Shown here piece by piece: positions 24,080-32,408 of a stretch of DNA of 64,000 nucleotides. Where the stretch lies: contig JADKBN010000004.1 of NCBI GenBank assembly GCA_016715065.1, forward strand, positions 124,001 to 188,000, written 5' to 3'. This DNA is from Fibrobacterota bacterium. Its GTDB lineage: Bacteria > Fibrobacterota > Fibrobacteria > UBA5070. The notes beneath the pieces were generated by a model that saw only the letters and a list, made by a program, of their open reading frames with translations, was not told the DNA's origin and did not search any database. The position numbers were made by a program, and so were the translations under genes. The number at the start of each line of letters is the position of its first letter. Position 1 is the stretch's first letter.

Positions 24080-24859
24080 TCACTTCCCTTGGTAGACGGG
24101 CTTTCGCTTCTGCTTGAAGGAGTCGATGCCTTCCTGGTAGTCGTCGGAATCGTACACGATCCGGCGCATGCCTTGCACCCGCTCGAACACGTTGGGGCTC
24201 ATGGCGTGGGCGGCGGAGAGCAGGCGCAATTGTTCCTTCATGACGGTGACGGAAAGCGGCGCGTTCTGCACGATGTTGCGGGCGATGCCCATCACGAAGT
24301 CTTCGATTTCGTCGGCGGGCTTCACGTAGTTGATCATGCCCAGGTTGTAGGCCTGCGATGCCGGGATGGGTTGTGCGGTGAACAACATCTCCTTGACGAT
24401 GGGCAGAGGGATCGCATTGATCAACGTGAGTAGTCCGCCCAAATTGTAGGGGATGCCCAGTTTGGCGGGCGTGATGGCGAACGTCGTTTCCGGCGTGGCC
24501 ACCAGGATGTCGCAGGCCAGCGCGGCTTCGCATGCTCCGCCCCACACGCCGCCCTCCAAGAGCGCGATGATGGGAGCCGGGAAATCCTGGATGGCCCGCA
24601 CCAGCACGCGCAACGGATCGTTCCAGGAAAGGGGATCGCGGCCGCGATCGGGAAGCTCGTTCACGTCGTGACCGGAAGACCAGGTCTTGGCGCCTTTGGT
24701 GGCGCGCAACACCACTGCCCTGACCTGTTGCTGCTTGAATCCGGACAGGGAATCGGTGATCTCGTGGATCATCGCGTCCGAAAGAACGTTGCGTTTTGCG
24801 GGATTGTCCAGCACGATGGTCCCGATGGAATCGACGAGTTCCTTTTTCACCAGCGACAT
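24080..24859 (-). CDS. scpB: Methylmalonyl-CoA decarboxylase (ScpB, crotonase family)
   Basis: The enzyme decarboxylates (R)-methylmalonyl-CoA to propionyl-CoA in the succinate-to-propionate route. The 259 residues match E. coli ScpB in diagnostic positions: SSGHDVNELPDRGRDPLSWNDPLR (62-84), EGGVWGGACE (102-111) with the oxyanion Gly, ITPAKLGIPYNLGG, and RVQGMRRIVYDSDDYQEGI near the end. General enoyl-CoA hydratases lack the GRDPLS segment. The ATG at 24859 is preceded by GGGGGAAC; the frame extends upstream another 21 codons without similarity. It fits the fumarate-reductase-based metabolism. It lies downstream of tssG on the same strand but 126 bases away. Confidence 0.88.
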   Translation of the reverse strand: MSLVKKELVDSIGTIVLDNPAKRNVLSDAMIHEITDSLSGFKQQQVRAVVLRATKGAKTWSSGHDVNELPDRGRDPLSWNDPLRVLVRAIQDFPAPIIALLEGGVWGGACEAALACDILVATPETTFAITPAKLGIPYNLGGLLTLINAIPLPIVKEMLFTAQPIPASQAYNLGMINYVKPADEIEDFVMGIARNIVQNAPLSVTVMKEQLRLLSAAHAMSPNVFERVQGMRRIVYDSDDYQEGIDSFKQKRKPVYQGK

Positions 24860-24985
24860 CTGTTCCCCCGATAATGGTTGTGCCATGATGGCGGCAAAGA
24901 TATTCATTCCGGATAGGTTCATCCGGAATTCGATCGGCTGGGCAGCTTCTCTTTCTCGGTGGAGTCCGCCTCGGAATCCGTGCCG

Positions 24986-25966
24986 CTAGTGGAGAACCAA
25001 TCGCGCTGGCTGGGGATCTTCCGACCCAAGCCAGCCAAAGGCCCCCAAGTGGACTTGGTTCAGGGAATTGGCGTCGCCAAGACTCCGCCCACATTCGGGA
25101 GGGACTCCGCTGGGATCCAGCACGGCTTCGGCTTCCCAGACCATGGGGCGGGGGAGGTAATCTTCCACCAACACCCGGACCTTCTCGCGGGCGAGCTCAG
25201 GACGAGTGGCCCAGGCACGGTATTGCTCCCAGGGCATGGGACCGATCTTGATGTCCAGGCGTTCGCCACCCACGGGTACGGTGGACCCGATGGCACTGGA
25301 TCCATCCAAGCGGCATACGCCCAGAGTGGCCACGGAAGGATTGGGAACCCAGGCCACTCCCGACGCATCCACATCCACCGCCGTGAGGTCCAGCTGCTGG
25401 GCCAAAAAGCGGCGCATGCCGTCGCGGGATCGGCCTTGTGGTACTAGAAGAGAAAAGCCTCCCAAGCGGCGAGACTCGGAATCGGCGTCGTCGCAGCCTC
25501 CCAGGAGCCGCAGGTGGCGTTGCAGGTCGTCGCTGGCGCCCAACTCTGCCCGGATGGCTGGCGAGCGCAGAATGAGCCCTAGCGCCAAAAGGCGGTAGGA
25601 GCGGTTTTCGAAGATCTTGTAGAAGTCCCGAAGCGCGTCCCAGTGGTCGTCCGAGCGCAGGAGGGGATCTACCAGGTAGGCCGGAAGGGGACTGGACGCC
25701 CCCTGCAAACCCATGAAATGCACGCGCAGTTCTTCCCGCCCGTTGGGGCCCATCAAGGCTTGGTCCACGTCCTGCGGGGCGAAGCCGATGGATCCGGAGT
25801 GGGAGATGTCCAGGCCCTCGTCCAAAAGCGACAAGAGGTCGACACCGGTCTCTCGGCTGGCCGCCACCCGGGAGCGCAGCCACAAGCGCACCCACTGCAG
25901 GAACTCGAAGCTCCGGGCCTGAGTGTGCATGCGGGCTTCGGGGCGGTCGGGTGCGGCGGGGCTCAT
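24986..25966 (-). CDS. tssG: Type VI secretion baseplate protein TssG
   Basis: TssG (VasB/ImpH) forms the wedge of the T6SS baseplate with TssE, TssF and TssK. The product has 326 residues from ATG 25966, which overlaps the tssF stop (ATGA). Family features are the N-terminal RSFEFLQWVRLWLR helix, FAPQDVDQALMGPNGREELRVHFMGLQGASSPLPAYLVD near residue 75, ENRSYRLLALGL, and the late W-x-Q-Y element MPWEQYRAW. The N-terminus fits the usual extended helix, and the gene is the last of the minus-strand cluster. The ScpB gene beyond is unrelated. Confidence 0.88.
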   Translation of the reverse strand: MSPAAPDRPEARMHTQARSFEFLQWVRLWLRSRVAASRETGVDLLSLLDEGLDISHSGSIGFAPQDVDQALMGPNGREELRVHFMGLQGASSPLPAYLVDPLLRSDDHWDALRDFYKIFENRSYRLLALGLILRSPAIRAELGASDDLQRHLRLLGGCDDADSESRRLGGFSLLVPQGRSRDGMRRFLAQQLDLTAVDVDASGVAWVPNPSVATLGVCRLDGSSAIGSTVPVGGERLDIKIGPMPWEQYRAWATRPELAREKVRVLVEDYLPRPMVWEAEAVLDPSGVPPECGRSLGDANSLNQVHLGAFGWLGSEDPQPARLVLH

Positions 25967-27678
25967 GCCTTGTGCTCCAGGCTGGTTCCCAGGGCGGGAA
26001 TCTCGACGGTCATGGTCAGTTCCATTCCGGGCGGCACGCGCTCCAGGAACAGCGCGAAAAGAAGTCGACAGAATTCGTCGCATTGCCCGAGGCGATCCCA
26101 TGCGTCGACAGTCAATGTCGGGTCGTTCCAGGAAAGCCGAAGCTGGCAGATCGGCCGCGGAATTCCTGCCTCCAGGCGGTAGCTGGATCCGATCTGGATC
26201 TGTTGGATGGCATCCACCAACGGGCGCTTGACGGCGCGAGGGTCCCACAGAAGCAACCGAAGGGTGTCGCGCAGGCCTTCGGGATCCAGAAGGTCGCGGA
26301 AGGTGCGCTGGAAATGCGAGAACAGGCGCCATCGGAACTGTGGGCCCATCGAGGGACGGAAGACCTGGGAAGGGCGCTCCACCGAAGCGAAGGCCAGACC
26401 CGCAGGGATGCCTTCCATCGGATCGTTGATGTCATGGGGCCGGAGGTTGTCGCGGGGCGCGTCGCCGTCGCAGACCCACGCGTGGATGGACAGGTATTCG
26501 TCGTCGAAATGGAATTCGGGCCACGGGTGGGACACCGAAATGGAGGTCTTCATTCCGCCGGAACGGTTGGGGCGGCGTCGAACGCGGAAACTTCCGTCTT
26601 CCGGAGGCTTGCGACCGAACTGCCGAAACGCCCAGGAACGGGTGTAGTGGTGGGTGCGGGTGGGGTCGGCGACGCTGGCACCCAGGATCTGGACCAAATC
26701 CAGAATTTCGCGATCCTCGCCGTCGCGAGGAACCACGGGATATTCGTTGCGTGTGCTCTCGAACGGATAGGGTTCGCATTCCTGCACATAGCCGTTCACG
26801 GCGGTGACCGCGTTGATGCGCAGGAACTTCTCGTCCACGTCGCGCTCGTAGTCGGGAGGCAGGATCCCCTGGAAATAGACACGCACCTTCACCTGGGTCG
26901 CGCCGGCGGGCACGGCCTGGTCCAGTCCCACGAGTTCGATGCGTCGGAATCTGTCGTCGACGCACAGGAAATCGCGCAGAGACAACAATCGTCTGGCGGA
27001 CACCGCGGAAATGGGCGAATAGCTTTCGAGGTCGGTGGAGGGCTGGATCTCGACCACCGACCGGGCGCCGGGATCGATTTCCACGACGTGGACCCTGCGC
27101 ACAAGCCAGTGGTGCATGGCCCAGGCGATTTTCGCATCGCCGGCAAGATGCAAGGAGATCCGGTGTGGCCACTGGGCGAGCGGCATGCTGTCGATGGTGG
27201 AAAACGTCCATTCCAACAGACCCTGGCCGAGCGAGCCGGCGAGCAGTCTCACCCCCGAGATCTTGAGCGGGTGGATGGGACAATCCTCCGTGGTGGTGAA
27301 TTGGGCGGGACGCTCCAGCTTGCCGACATGGGCGGAGCGCACGGTGGACCCGCGCGGCACCAGCTTGGCGGTTTCGGCGACATCGGCGCGAACCTGGAAT
27401 TGCAGCAGGGCGACTCCGGGCAGGGGGAGCTCCAGACCGTGGGCGACCTGCTCCAGGAGCTCTCCTGCGGAATCATCGTCGCTTTGGTCCATGTCCGAGC
27501 GCAGCCGCGCGGAAAGGAACGCGAAATTCTGGAACAGGCGCTCCAGGTAGGGGTCGCGCCGTTCCACTTCCTCCATGGACAGAATTTGCGCGAAGTCCGG
27601 ATGTCGACGCGAATACTCCCGGCCGGATGCCAGCAGGTAGCGCATTTCCTCGTCGTAGAGTCGCTTGAGGTCGGACAT
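25963..27678 (-). CDS. tssF: Type VI secretion baseplate protein TssF
   Basis: TssF (VasA/ImpG) is the other wedge component; two copies join one TssG. The 571-residue product begins DLKRLYDEEMRYLLASGREYSRRHPDFAQIL, a very typical start, and continues with DPYLERLFQNFAFLSARLRSDMDQ and the GVRLLAGSLGQ, FLRINAVTAVNGYV and HYTRSWAFRQFGRKP segments. The start is ATG 27678, two bases after the tssE stop. It overlaps tssG by four bases, so E, F and G are translated as a block. Confidence 0.93.
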   Translation of the reverse strand: MSDLKRLYDEEMRYLLASGREYSRRHPDFAQILSMEEVERRDPYLERLFQNFAFLSARLRSDMDQSDDDSAGELLEQVAHGLELPLPGVALLQFQVRADVAETAKLVPRGSTVRSAHVGKLERPAQFTTTEDCPIHPLKISGVRLLAGSLGQGLLEWTFSTIDSMPLAQWPHRISLHLAGDAKIAWAMHHWLVRRVHVVEIDPGARSVVEIQPSTDLESYSPISAVSARRLLSLRDFLCVDDRFRRIELVGLDQAVPAGATQVKVRVYFQGILPPDYERDVDEKFLRINAVTAVNGYVQECEPYPFESTRNEYPVVPRDGEDREILDLVQILGASVADPTRTHHYTRSWAFRQFGRKPPEDGSFRVRRRPNRSGGMKTSISVSHPWPEFHFDDEYLSIHAWVCDGDAPRDNLRPHDINDPMEGIPAGLAFASVERPSQVFRPSMGPQFRWRLFSHFQRTFRDLLDPEGLRDTLRLLLWDPRAVKRPLVDAIQQIQIGSSYRLEAGIPRPICQLRLSWNDPTLTVDAWDRLGQCDEFCRLLFALFLERVPPGMELTMTVEIPALGTSLEHKA

Positions 27679-27680
27679 CG

Positions 27681-28094
27681 TCAGCCTGTCGCGCGGACGA
27701 GTCCGCGGCCGTTGGGGAAGAAGCTGGATTCGAATTGCACGCGGCCCGCACCCTTGAGGCTGCCGGAGATCCGGAACCGGACACGGGCGTGACCGGGTTC
27801 GAATTCCACGAATTGGACCCGGACGTTTTCCATGCGGGGTTCGTACGTGCGGATCAGGGTTTCCATTTCCGTCTGGATCTCGATGGCGCTGCCAGGGAGG
27901 CGGCGGAAAAGATCGCCGATGTCGGGCATGCCAAAATCCGGCATATGTACGAGCATGCCCTTGCGGGACTCCAGCAATCGCTGGATATGCTCCGCGATGG
28001 AGCGCTGCCGACGGACGGTGCTGGGGACGGCGCGCACGGGAGTGCCGTCCATGTAGGTGCCCGTCAACTTCTCGAGGAGTCCTTCGCCTTGCAT
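27681..28094 (-). CDS. tssE: Type VI secretion baseplate protein TssE (gp25-like)
   Basis: TssE corresponds to phage T4 gp25 and nucleates sheath assembly on the baseplate. The 137 residues include RRQRSIAEHIQRLLESRKG, the HMPDFGMPDIGDLF segment, and the conserved EPR motif in YEPRMENVRV that bridges to the sheath. It starts the tssE-tssF-tssG block, downstream of a terminator-like hairpin that separates it from hcp. Confidence 0.93.
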   Translation of the reverse strand: MQGEGLLEKLTGTYMDGTPVRAVPSTVRRQRSIAEHIQRLLESRKGMLVHMPDFGMPDIGDLFRRLPGSAIEIQTEMETLIRTYEPRMENVRVQFVEFEPGHARVRFRISGSLKGAGRVQFESSFFPNGRGLVRATG

Positions 28095-28107
28095 GGTATC
28101 TCCAAGA

Positions 28108-28138
28108 AAGAAAAAGGCCGGACGTTTCCGTCCGGCCC
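28108..28138 (-). terminator. Terminator between hcp and tssE
   Basis: On the minus strand, GGCCGGACG and CGTCCGGCC (9 bp) surround a GAAA loop and are followed by TTTTTCTTTCTT. It lies just after hcp and would reduce, but perhaps not abolish, reading into tssEFG. Confidence 0.8.
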
Positions 28139-28162
28139 GAGTGCGTCAACGCCGGAAGGCGA

Positions 28163-28630
28163 TCAGCGGCTGTTCCACTCGTCGGCGTGCATCAGATTGC
28201 CGTCGAGGAAGGTCCAGGAGATCTTCTCGTAGCGAATGGTGATCTCTTCCTGGTGCACGTACTGCTCCTTGGCGCGATCCTTCACGTTGTGCATGTAGGA
28301 ACGAACCGAGGCGATCTTGCACTTGGTGAGCTCGTGCTGGTAGTAGGGCTTCTCTTCACCTTGATCGGTGATCTCGTACCACTTGAGAGTGATCTTGGTG
28401 ATCGACTCGCCCGTGCAAACGCGTTGGTACAAGAGGGCCGACGACTTGTCGAACGCCTTGTGAATCACCAGTGCGTCGTGCTTGCGGGTTCCAGTGATGG
28501 AGCCATCGTCACGGTCGGTGGGGAGATAAACCCGATGGTTGAATTCGAGAACTTCGACGGTGCCTTCGCGACCGGCGACGCTGACGGATCCAGGAATCCC
28601 ATCGATTTCCATATAGGCGGGAATTGCCAT
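28163..28630 (-). CDS. hcp: Type VI secretion tube protein Hcp (TssD)
   Basis: Hcp hexamers stack into the inner tube that the contracting sheath expels. The 155-residue protein has the family start AIPAYMEIDGIPGSV, the EVLEFNHRVY strand, ARKHDALVIHKAFDKSSALLYQRVCTGESI, and the KITLKWYEI and YEKISWTFLDGN strands. The length and motifs fit a plain structural Hcp without a fused effector domain. It follows tssC after 42 bases and is followed by a terminator, an arrangement that should favour high hcp expression. Confidence 0.95.
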   Translation of the reverse strand: MAIPAYMEIDGIPGSVSVAGREGTVEVLEFNHRVYLPTDRDDGSITGTRKHDALVIHKAFDKSSALLYQRVCTGESITKITLKWYEITDQGEEKPYYQHELTKCKIASVRSYMHNVKDRAKEQYVHQEEITIRYEKISWTFLDGNLMHADEWNSR

Positions 28631-28672
28631 GTTGCGTTTCCTTTGTTTTTTGTTGGGGGTGGGGTTGTGGGG

Positions 28673-30157
28673 TTACTTGCCTTGCGGCATCTTGGAGACG
28701 AGGGAAAGACTGACGTCGATTCCCTCGACTTGAAAGTGGGGCATCACTGCTAAAGCTACACGAAAAAAGCCAGGATTGTCAGGATTTTCTGTAACTGTGA
28801 CTTTTCCGTAGCTCAACGGATGGGTCGCAGCCAATTCTGGCCCAGGATTTTTCATCTCCGTGACCAAGCCCTTGATCCAGTTGTTCAATTCCTGCTCAAG
28901 AATCGCAGCACTCTTGGTGGCGCCGATGTTCTCGCGCTGCAGGACCTTGAGGTAGTGGGCCAAGCGAGCGGTCAGGAAAATATAGGGCAGACGGGCGTTG
29001 ATGCGCTCGTTGGCGGTCACGGTCGAATCGTCGTATTCTTCCGGGCGACGCACGGAGTTGGCCGAGAAGAAACATCCGTAGCTACGGTTTTTGTAATAGC
29101 TGAAGGGGATGAATCCCTGGTTGGCGAACTCGAACTCGCGGGTTTCCGGGATGAGGATCTCGGTGGGGATCTTCATCTGGGTGCCCTTGCCCACATCGAA
29201 GTTGTGGATCGGAAGGTCTTCCACCTTGCCGCCCGACTCGGGGCCGCGGATTTGCACACACCAGCCATTGTCGACGAACGAACGCACCATGTTGGCGGCG
29301 AACGCGAACGACGCGTTGCCCCACAGGTATTTCTCGTGCTCGGCACCGGTGACGGACTCGGAATAGTTGAAGTCGGAAACCGGGTTGTTTTCCGGATCGT
29401 AAGGCAGGCGCAACAGGAAGCGAGGAAGAACCAAGCCAACGTAGCGGCTGTCTTCGGAGTCGCGGAAGCCACGCCACTTGATGTACTCGGCGCGATCCAT
29501 GTAGTTGGCCAGATCGTCGATCTTGGGTAGCTCGTGCACGTCCGGCTTGCCGAAGAACTTGGAGCCGACCGAGCCGATGAACGGACAGTGGGCCGCCGCC
29601 GACACGTGCGACAAATCAGTGAGAAGGCCGATGTCCTGCGCGCCGGAGTCGAATTCGTAGCTGGAAATCAGTGCACCGTAAGGCTCGCCACCAGGAGTGT
29701 CGTATTCGTCCACGTAGACGTGCTTGTAGAGCGCCGACTGGATGATTTCCGGAGAGTCTTCGAAATCTTCCTGGAGATCCTGCTTGGAGCAGTTGAGGAT
29801 CTCGATCTTCACGTTCTTCTTGAAGTTCGTGCGATCGACCAGGAACTTGAGCTGCTTCCATTGCGCTTCGAGCTTCTGGTAGGGCTCGGAGTGCATGATC
29901 TCGTCGAGCTGGGCGGAGATCATCTTGTCGATGAAGGCGACCTGGGCTTCGATGGCCGAGCGATCGATCTTCTCGATGGAGTTGGAACTTTCGACGATGC
30001 TGCGGATGAACACCCGCAACGCCGCGCCGATGCGGTCGGATGCCTGATGCTCGATCAGGGAGCCTGCGTCGGAGTAGGCGGAGATGTCCACTTCCTTGGA
30101 AGGAAGCTCCAGGTTCACCGCTTCGTAGATGTATTCGAGGCTGTTTTCGGTCGACAT
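28673..30157 (-). CDS. tssC: Type VI secretion contractile sheath large subunit TssC
   Basis: TssC (VipB/ImpD-like) forms the main part of the contractile sheath with TssB. The 494 residues show the typical segments DKMISAQLDEIMHSEPYQKLEAQWKQLKFLVDRT, SAAAHCPFIGSVG, IKWRGFRDSEDSRYVGLVLPRFLLRLPYD, NGWCVQIRGPESGG, and the late RLAHYLKVLQRENIG. Intact length and C-terminus point to a functional sheath protein. tssB lies immediately upstream with four bases between. Confidence 0.96.
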   Translation of the reverse strand: MSTENSLEYIYEAVNLELPSKEVDISAYSDAGSLIEHQASDRIGAALRVFIRSIVESSNSIEKIDRSAIEAQVAFIDKMISAQLDEIMHSEPYQKLEAQWKQLKFLVDRTNFKKNVKIEILNCSKQDLQEDFEDSPEIIQSALYKHVYVDEYDTPGGEPYGALISSYEFDSGAQDIGLLTDLSHVSAAAHCPFIGSVGSKFFGKPDVHELPKIDDLANYMDRAEYIKWRGFRDSEDSRYVGLVLPRFLLRLPYDPENNPVSDFNYSESVTGAEHEKYLWGNASFAFAANMVRSFVDNGWCVQIRGPESGGKVEDLPIHNFDVGKGTQMKIPTEILIPETREFEFANQGFIPFSYYKNRSYGCFFSANSVRRPEEYDDSTVTANERINARLPYIFLTARLAHYLKVLQRENIGATKSAAILEQELNNWIKGLVTEMKNPGPELAATHPLSYGKVTVTENPDNPGFFRVALAVMPHFQVEGIDVSLSLVSKMPQGK

Positions 30158-30161
30158 GGGT

Positions 30162-30665
30162 TCAGCCCTCCTTCTTTTCCGGAGCGATCTTGTCCAGTTC
30201 GGCCAGAATGCCGTCCATGGCAGACTTGTCCTTCAGGACTCCCTCCATGCGCTTGCGGAACTCGCGATTGTCCAAGAGGTTGGAGCCCAGGTCGCGGATC
30301 AGGTTGCGGGCGGCCATGAGCTTGGAAAGCTCCGGAACCTGCTTGACCACTTCGGCCGGATCGAAGGACTTCATGTTCTTGATCTTGAGATCGACGGCGA
30401 TTTCCGAGCCGTCGTTCTTGATCTTGTTGGGGACGGTAGTCTTGACGTTGAGGTTCAGGGATTCCATCACCTGGTCAAAATTCGTCTTGTTGATGTTGAT
30501 CTTTTCGCGCTCGGAAATGCGCTTGTCGTCCTTGCGCTGCGTGAAGTCGCCCAGGACGAGCATCTTCAACGGGAGCTCGAGCTTCTTCTGGGCGTTGCCC
30601 TTGTCGACGCTGAGCTGGATGTTTACGCGCGCAGGAGGAATTTCGTTCTGGAAGCTGCCTGCCAT
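30162..30665 (-). CDS. tssB: Type VI secretion contractile sheath small subunit TssB
   Basis: TssB (VipA/ImpB) pairs with TssC and carries the helix recognised by ClpV. The 167-residue protein has the family pattern PPARVNIQLSVDKGNAQKKLELPLKMLVLGDFT, RISEREKININKTNFDQVMESLNLNV, and KSFDPAEVVKQVPELSKLMAARNLIRDL. The ATG at 30665 is chosen; a GTG four codons upstream is possible. The last residues are acidic and basic (DKIAPEKKEG), as usual. Confidence 0.96.
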   Translation of the reverse strand: MAGSFQNEIPPARVNIQLSVDKGNAQKKLELPLKMLVLGDFTQRKDDKRISEREKININKTNFDQVMESLNLNVKTTVPNKIKNDGSEIAVDLKIKNMKSFDPAEVVKQVPELSKLMAARNLIRDLGSNLLDNREFRKRMEGVLKDKSAMDGILAELDKIAPEKKEG

Positions 30666-30710
30666 TTGGGCCCTCACGAAGCGGAGTGGAGTGTGGAAGC
30701 TGACTGAAGA

Positions 30711-32399
30711 TTAGAATTCGAAACGCGCAAGCAGGGAGGGATCTTCATTTCCTGCTCGCGATGCGATGACCTCGCGGCGTGCCTTGAGCGCGGCGACATC
30801 GCCTAGCCCTGCATCAATCGCCGCGTTCAACGATTTCAGGTGGATTTCCAGGATCTCCCGGGCCAGTTGCGGCTCCCAGGAGGCCAGATCCATGCGGAAG
30901 GATCGTTCGGCGATTTCGGCGGAAACCGACAAGGCCGGACGGATCTTGCCGGAGCTGAAAGCGACCCGGGCGATTTCCAGCTGACGCATGGTGCGCGAGC
31001 GGAGGTCGCCGTAGATCAGACCGGCTTGCAAAAGTTCCAGGGCGTCGGCGACATTGCCGGAACCTGCCACTTCGCGCGCTTGGGCGAGGTCGGTTTCCAG
31101 AGTGTCTTCACGGGCGGCAGCCGAGCGTGCCGCACCGCCCGAGCCTTCTCGCATCACCAATTCCAGCCATTCGCGGGTAGGGGGCGAAGCCAAAGGCGAA
31201 CCATCGGAGAATTTCAGATCCAACAATTGCGGAACTCGCTTCAGCAGACCTCGCAACTCCGTGCGAACCGCCTCTGAGCAGGACTCGTGTCCACGTCCGG
31301 AGAGCGATTGGGCCACCCAACATTGCAGATCCAACCAGTACTGCATGCCAGGCTCGGTGAAGATGGCCTCGCATTTTTCCAGGATGGAGCTCCAGGCGCG
31401 CTGCGCGACCTGGCCTTCCAGAAACGATCGTCGCTGTGGATTGGGCGGGGCGAAGGTGGTTTTGCCCGCGTCATTTTTTGGCGCCGCCGCGACTTCCTGC
31501 CAGCGGCAGATCCGCAGGAGCTTGTATCCCGTGGGATTGTCCGGCTCGGCGGCGGAAAGTTGCAGGGCCACTTTCTGGAGGGCCTTGAACAGATCGCCCT
31601 TGGAGGCTCCGTCTCCTACGGTGGGGGCCGGGATCGAGGGGCCGGAAGAACCACCGCCATCGGAATCACCTCCGGAAGAGGTGGCACTCTGGGAGACGAC
31701 GGGCTTGGAGGCCTCGACCGGGCGCGTGGCTTTGGCTTTGGCGTCCACCAGATCGAGGAGCGGTTTGATGGAAGGCGGGCTGTCCGGAAATTTTTCGTTG
31801 AGGATCGTGCGGACGATGTTCAACGCTTTGGACAAAGCCAGGAAATAAGGGTGGTCCGCCGCGGTGAAGGCGACCTGCTCGAAGGTCCCCATCGTGCGTT
31901 CTTCGGTGAGCCACTTGATGGAATTCTGCCGGGCCCGGTCGCGCAAGGGATGGAGCGCGTCCCAGTGGTCGGTCATCAGTTTGGCGAGGGTTTGTCCCGC
32001 AGCCGCTCCTTCTCCCCAGCCTTTCCAGACGGTGGAGGACACAAGGTGGTAGCAAAGGAGAGTGATGTCCTTGGCCTGGGCGGTGAGCACCTTCCGCGCG
32101 GCCGTGGTGATCTGTTCCCAGTCGCGCTCGGTGGTCTTGACGATTTCCGCCTTGACGTACTCGAACTCGGCGGAATACTTCGGGTCGTCCCCGACCGGGT
32201 TGGCTGCGGAGATCGGGGCCACCAAAGCCGAAGCCAACGGCAGAAGGGCCGGTTCGGCCGGTTCGCTCGCCACGGGAGGCGCGACGCCCTGGGCGGGCTC
32301 CACGGAAGTGGTTGCGCCCTCGGCGACCGAGACGGATTGCGCGACCTGCGATGGATCGGCGGCCAAAACGGCTTCGGTGGCTTCGGTGGTCTCGGTCAT
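30711..32399 (-). CDS. tssA: Type VI secretion protein TssA (ImpA N-terminal domain)
   Basis: TssA recruits baseplate, tube and sheath and caps the growing sheath. The 562-residue protein has an Ala/Pro/Glu-rich leader of about 50 residues. The ImpA_N domain follows (residues 52-175: LLPLASALVAPISAANPVGDDPKYSAEFEYVKAEI, DITLLCYHLVSSTVWKGWGEGAAAG, HWDALHPLRDRARQNSIKWL). A Ser/Gly-rich linker near 250-275 leads to a helical C-terminal domain (SYKLLRICRW-like TGYKLLRICRWQEV, ILEKCEAIF). The long VasJ/TssA-like C-terminus resembles class 1 TssA. It starts ten bases after the tssM stop. Confidence 0.88.
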   Translation of the reverse strand: MTETTEATEAVLAADPSQVAQSVSVAEGATTSVEPAQGVAPPVASEPAEPALLPLASALVAPISAANPVGDDPKYSAEFEYVKAEIVKTTERDWEQITTAARKVLTAQAKDITLLCYHLVSSTVWKGWGEGAAAGQTLAKLMTDHWDALHPLRDRARQNSIKWLTEERTMGTFEQVAFTAADHPYFLALSKALNIVRTILNEKFPDSPPSIKPLLDLVDAKAKATRPVEASKPVVSQSATSSGGDSDGGGSSGPSIPAPTVGDGASKGDLFKALQKVALQLSAAEPDNPTGYKLLRICRWQEVAAAPKNDAGKTTFAPPNPQRRSFLEGQVAQRAWSSILEKCEAIFTEPGMQYWLDLQCWVAQSLSGRGHESCSEAVRTELRGLLKRVPQLLDLKFSDGSPLASPPTREWLELVMREGSGGAARSAAAREDTLETDLAQAREVAGSGNVADALELLQAGLIYGDLRSRTMRQLEIARVAFSSGKIRPALSVSAEIAERSFRMDLASWEPQLAREILEIHLKSLNAAIDAGLGDVAALKARREVIASRAGNEDPSLLARFEF

Positions 32400-32408
32400 C
32401 TGGGCGGC

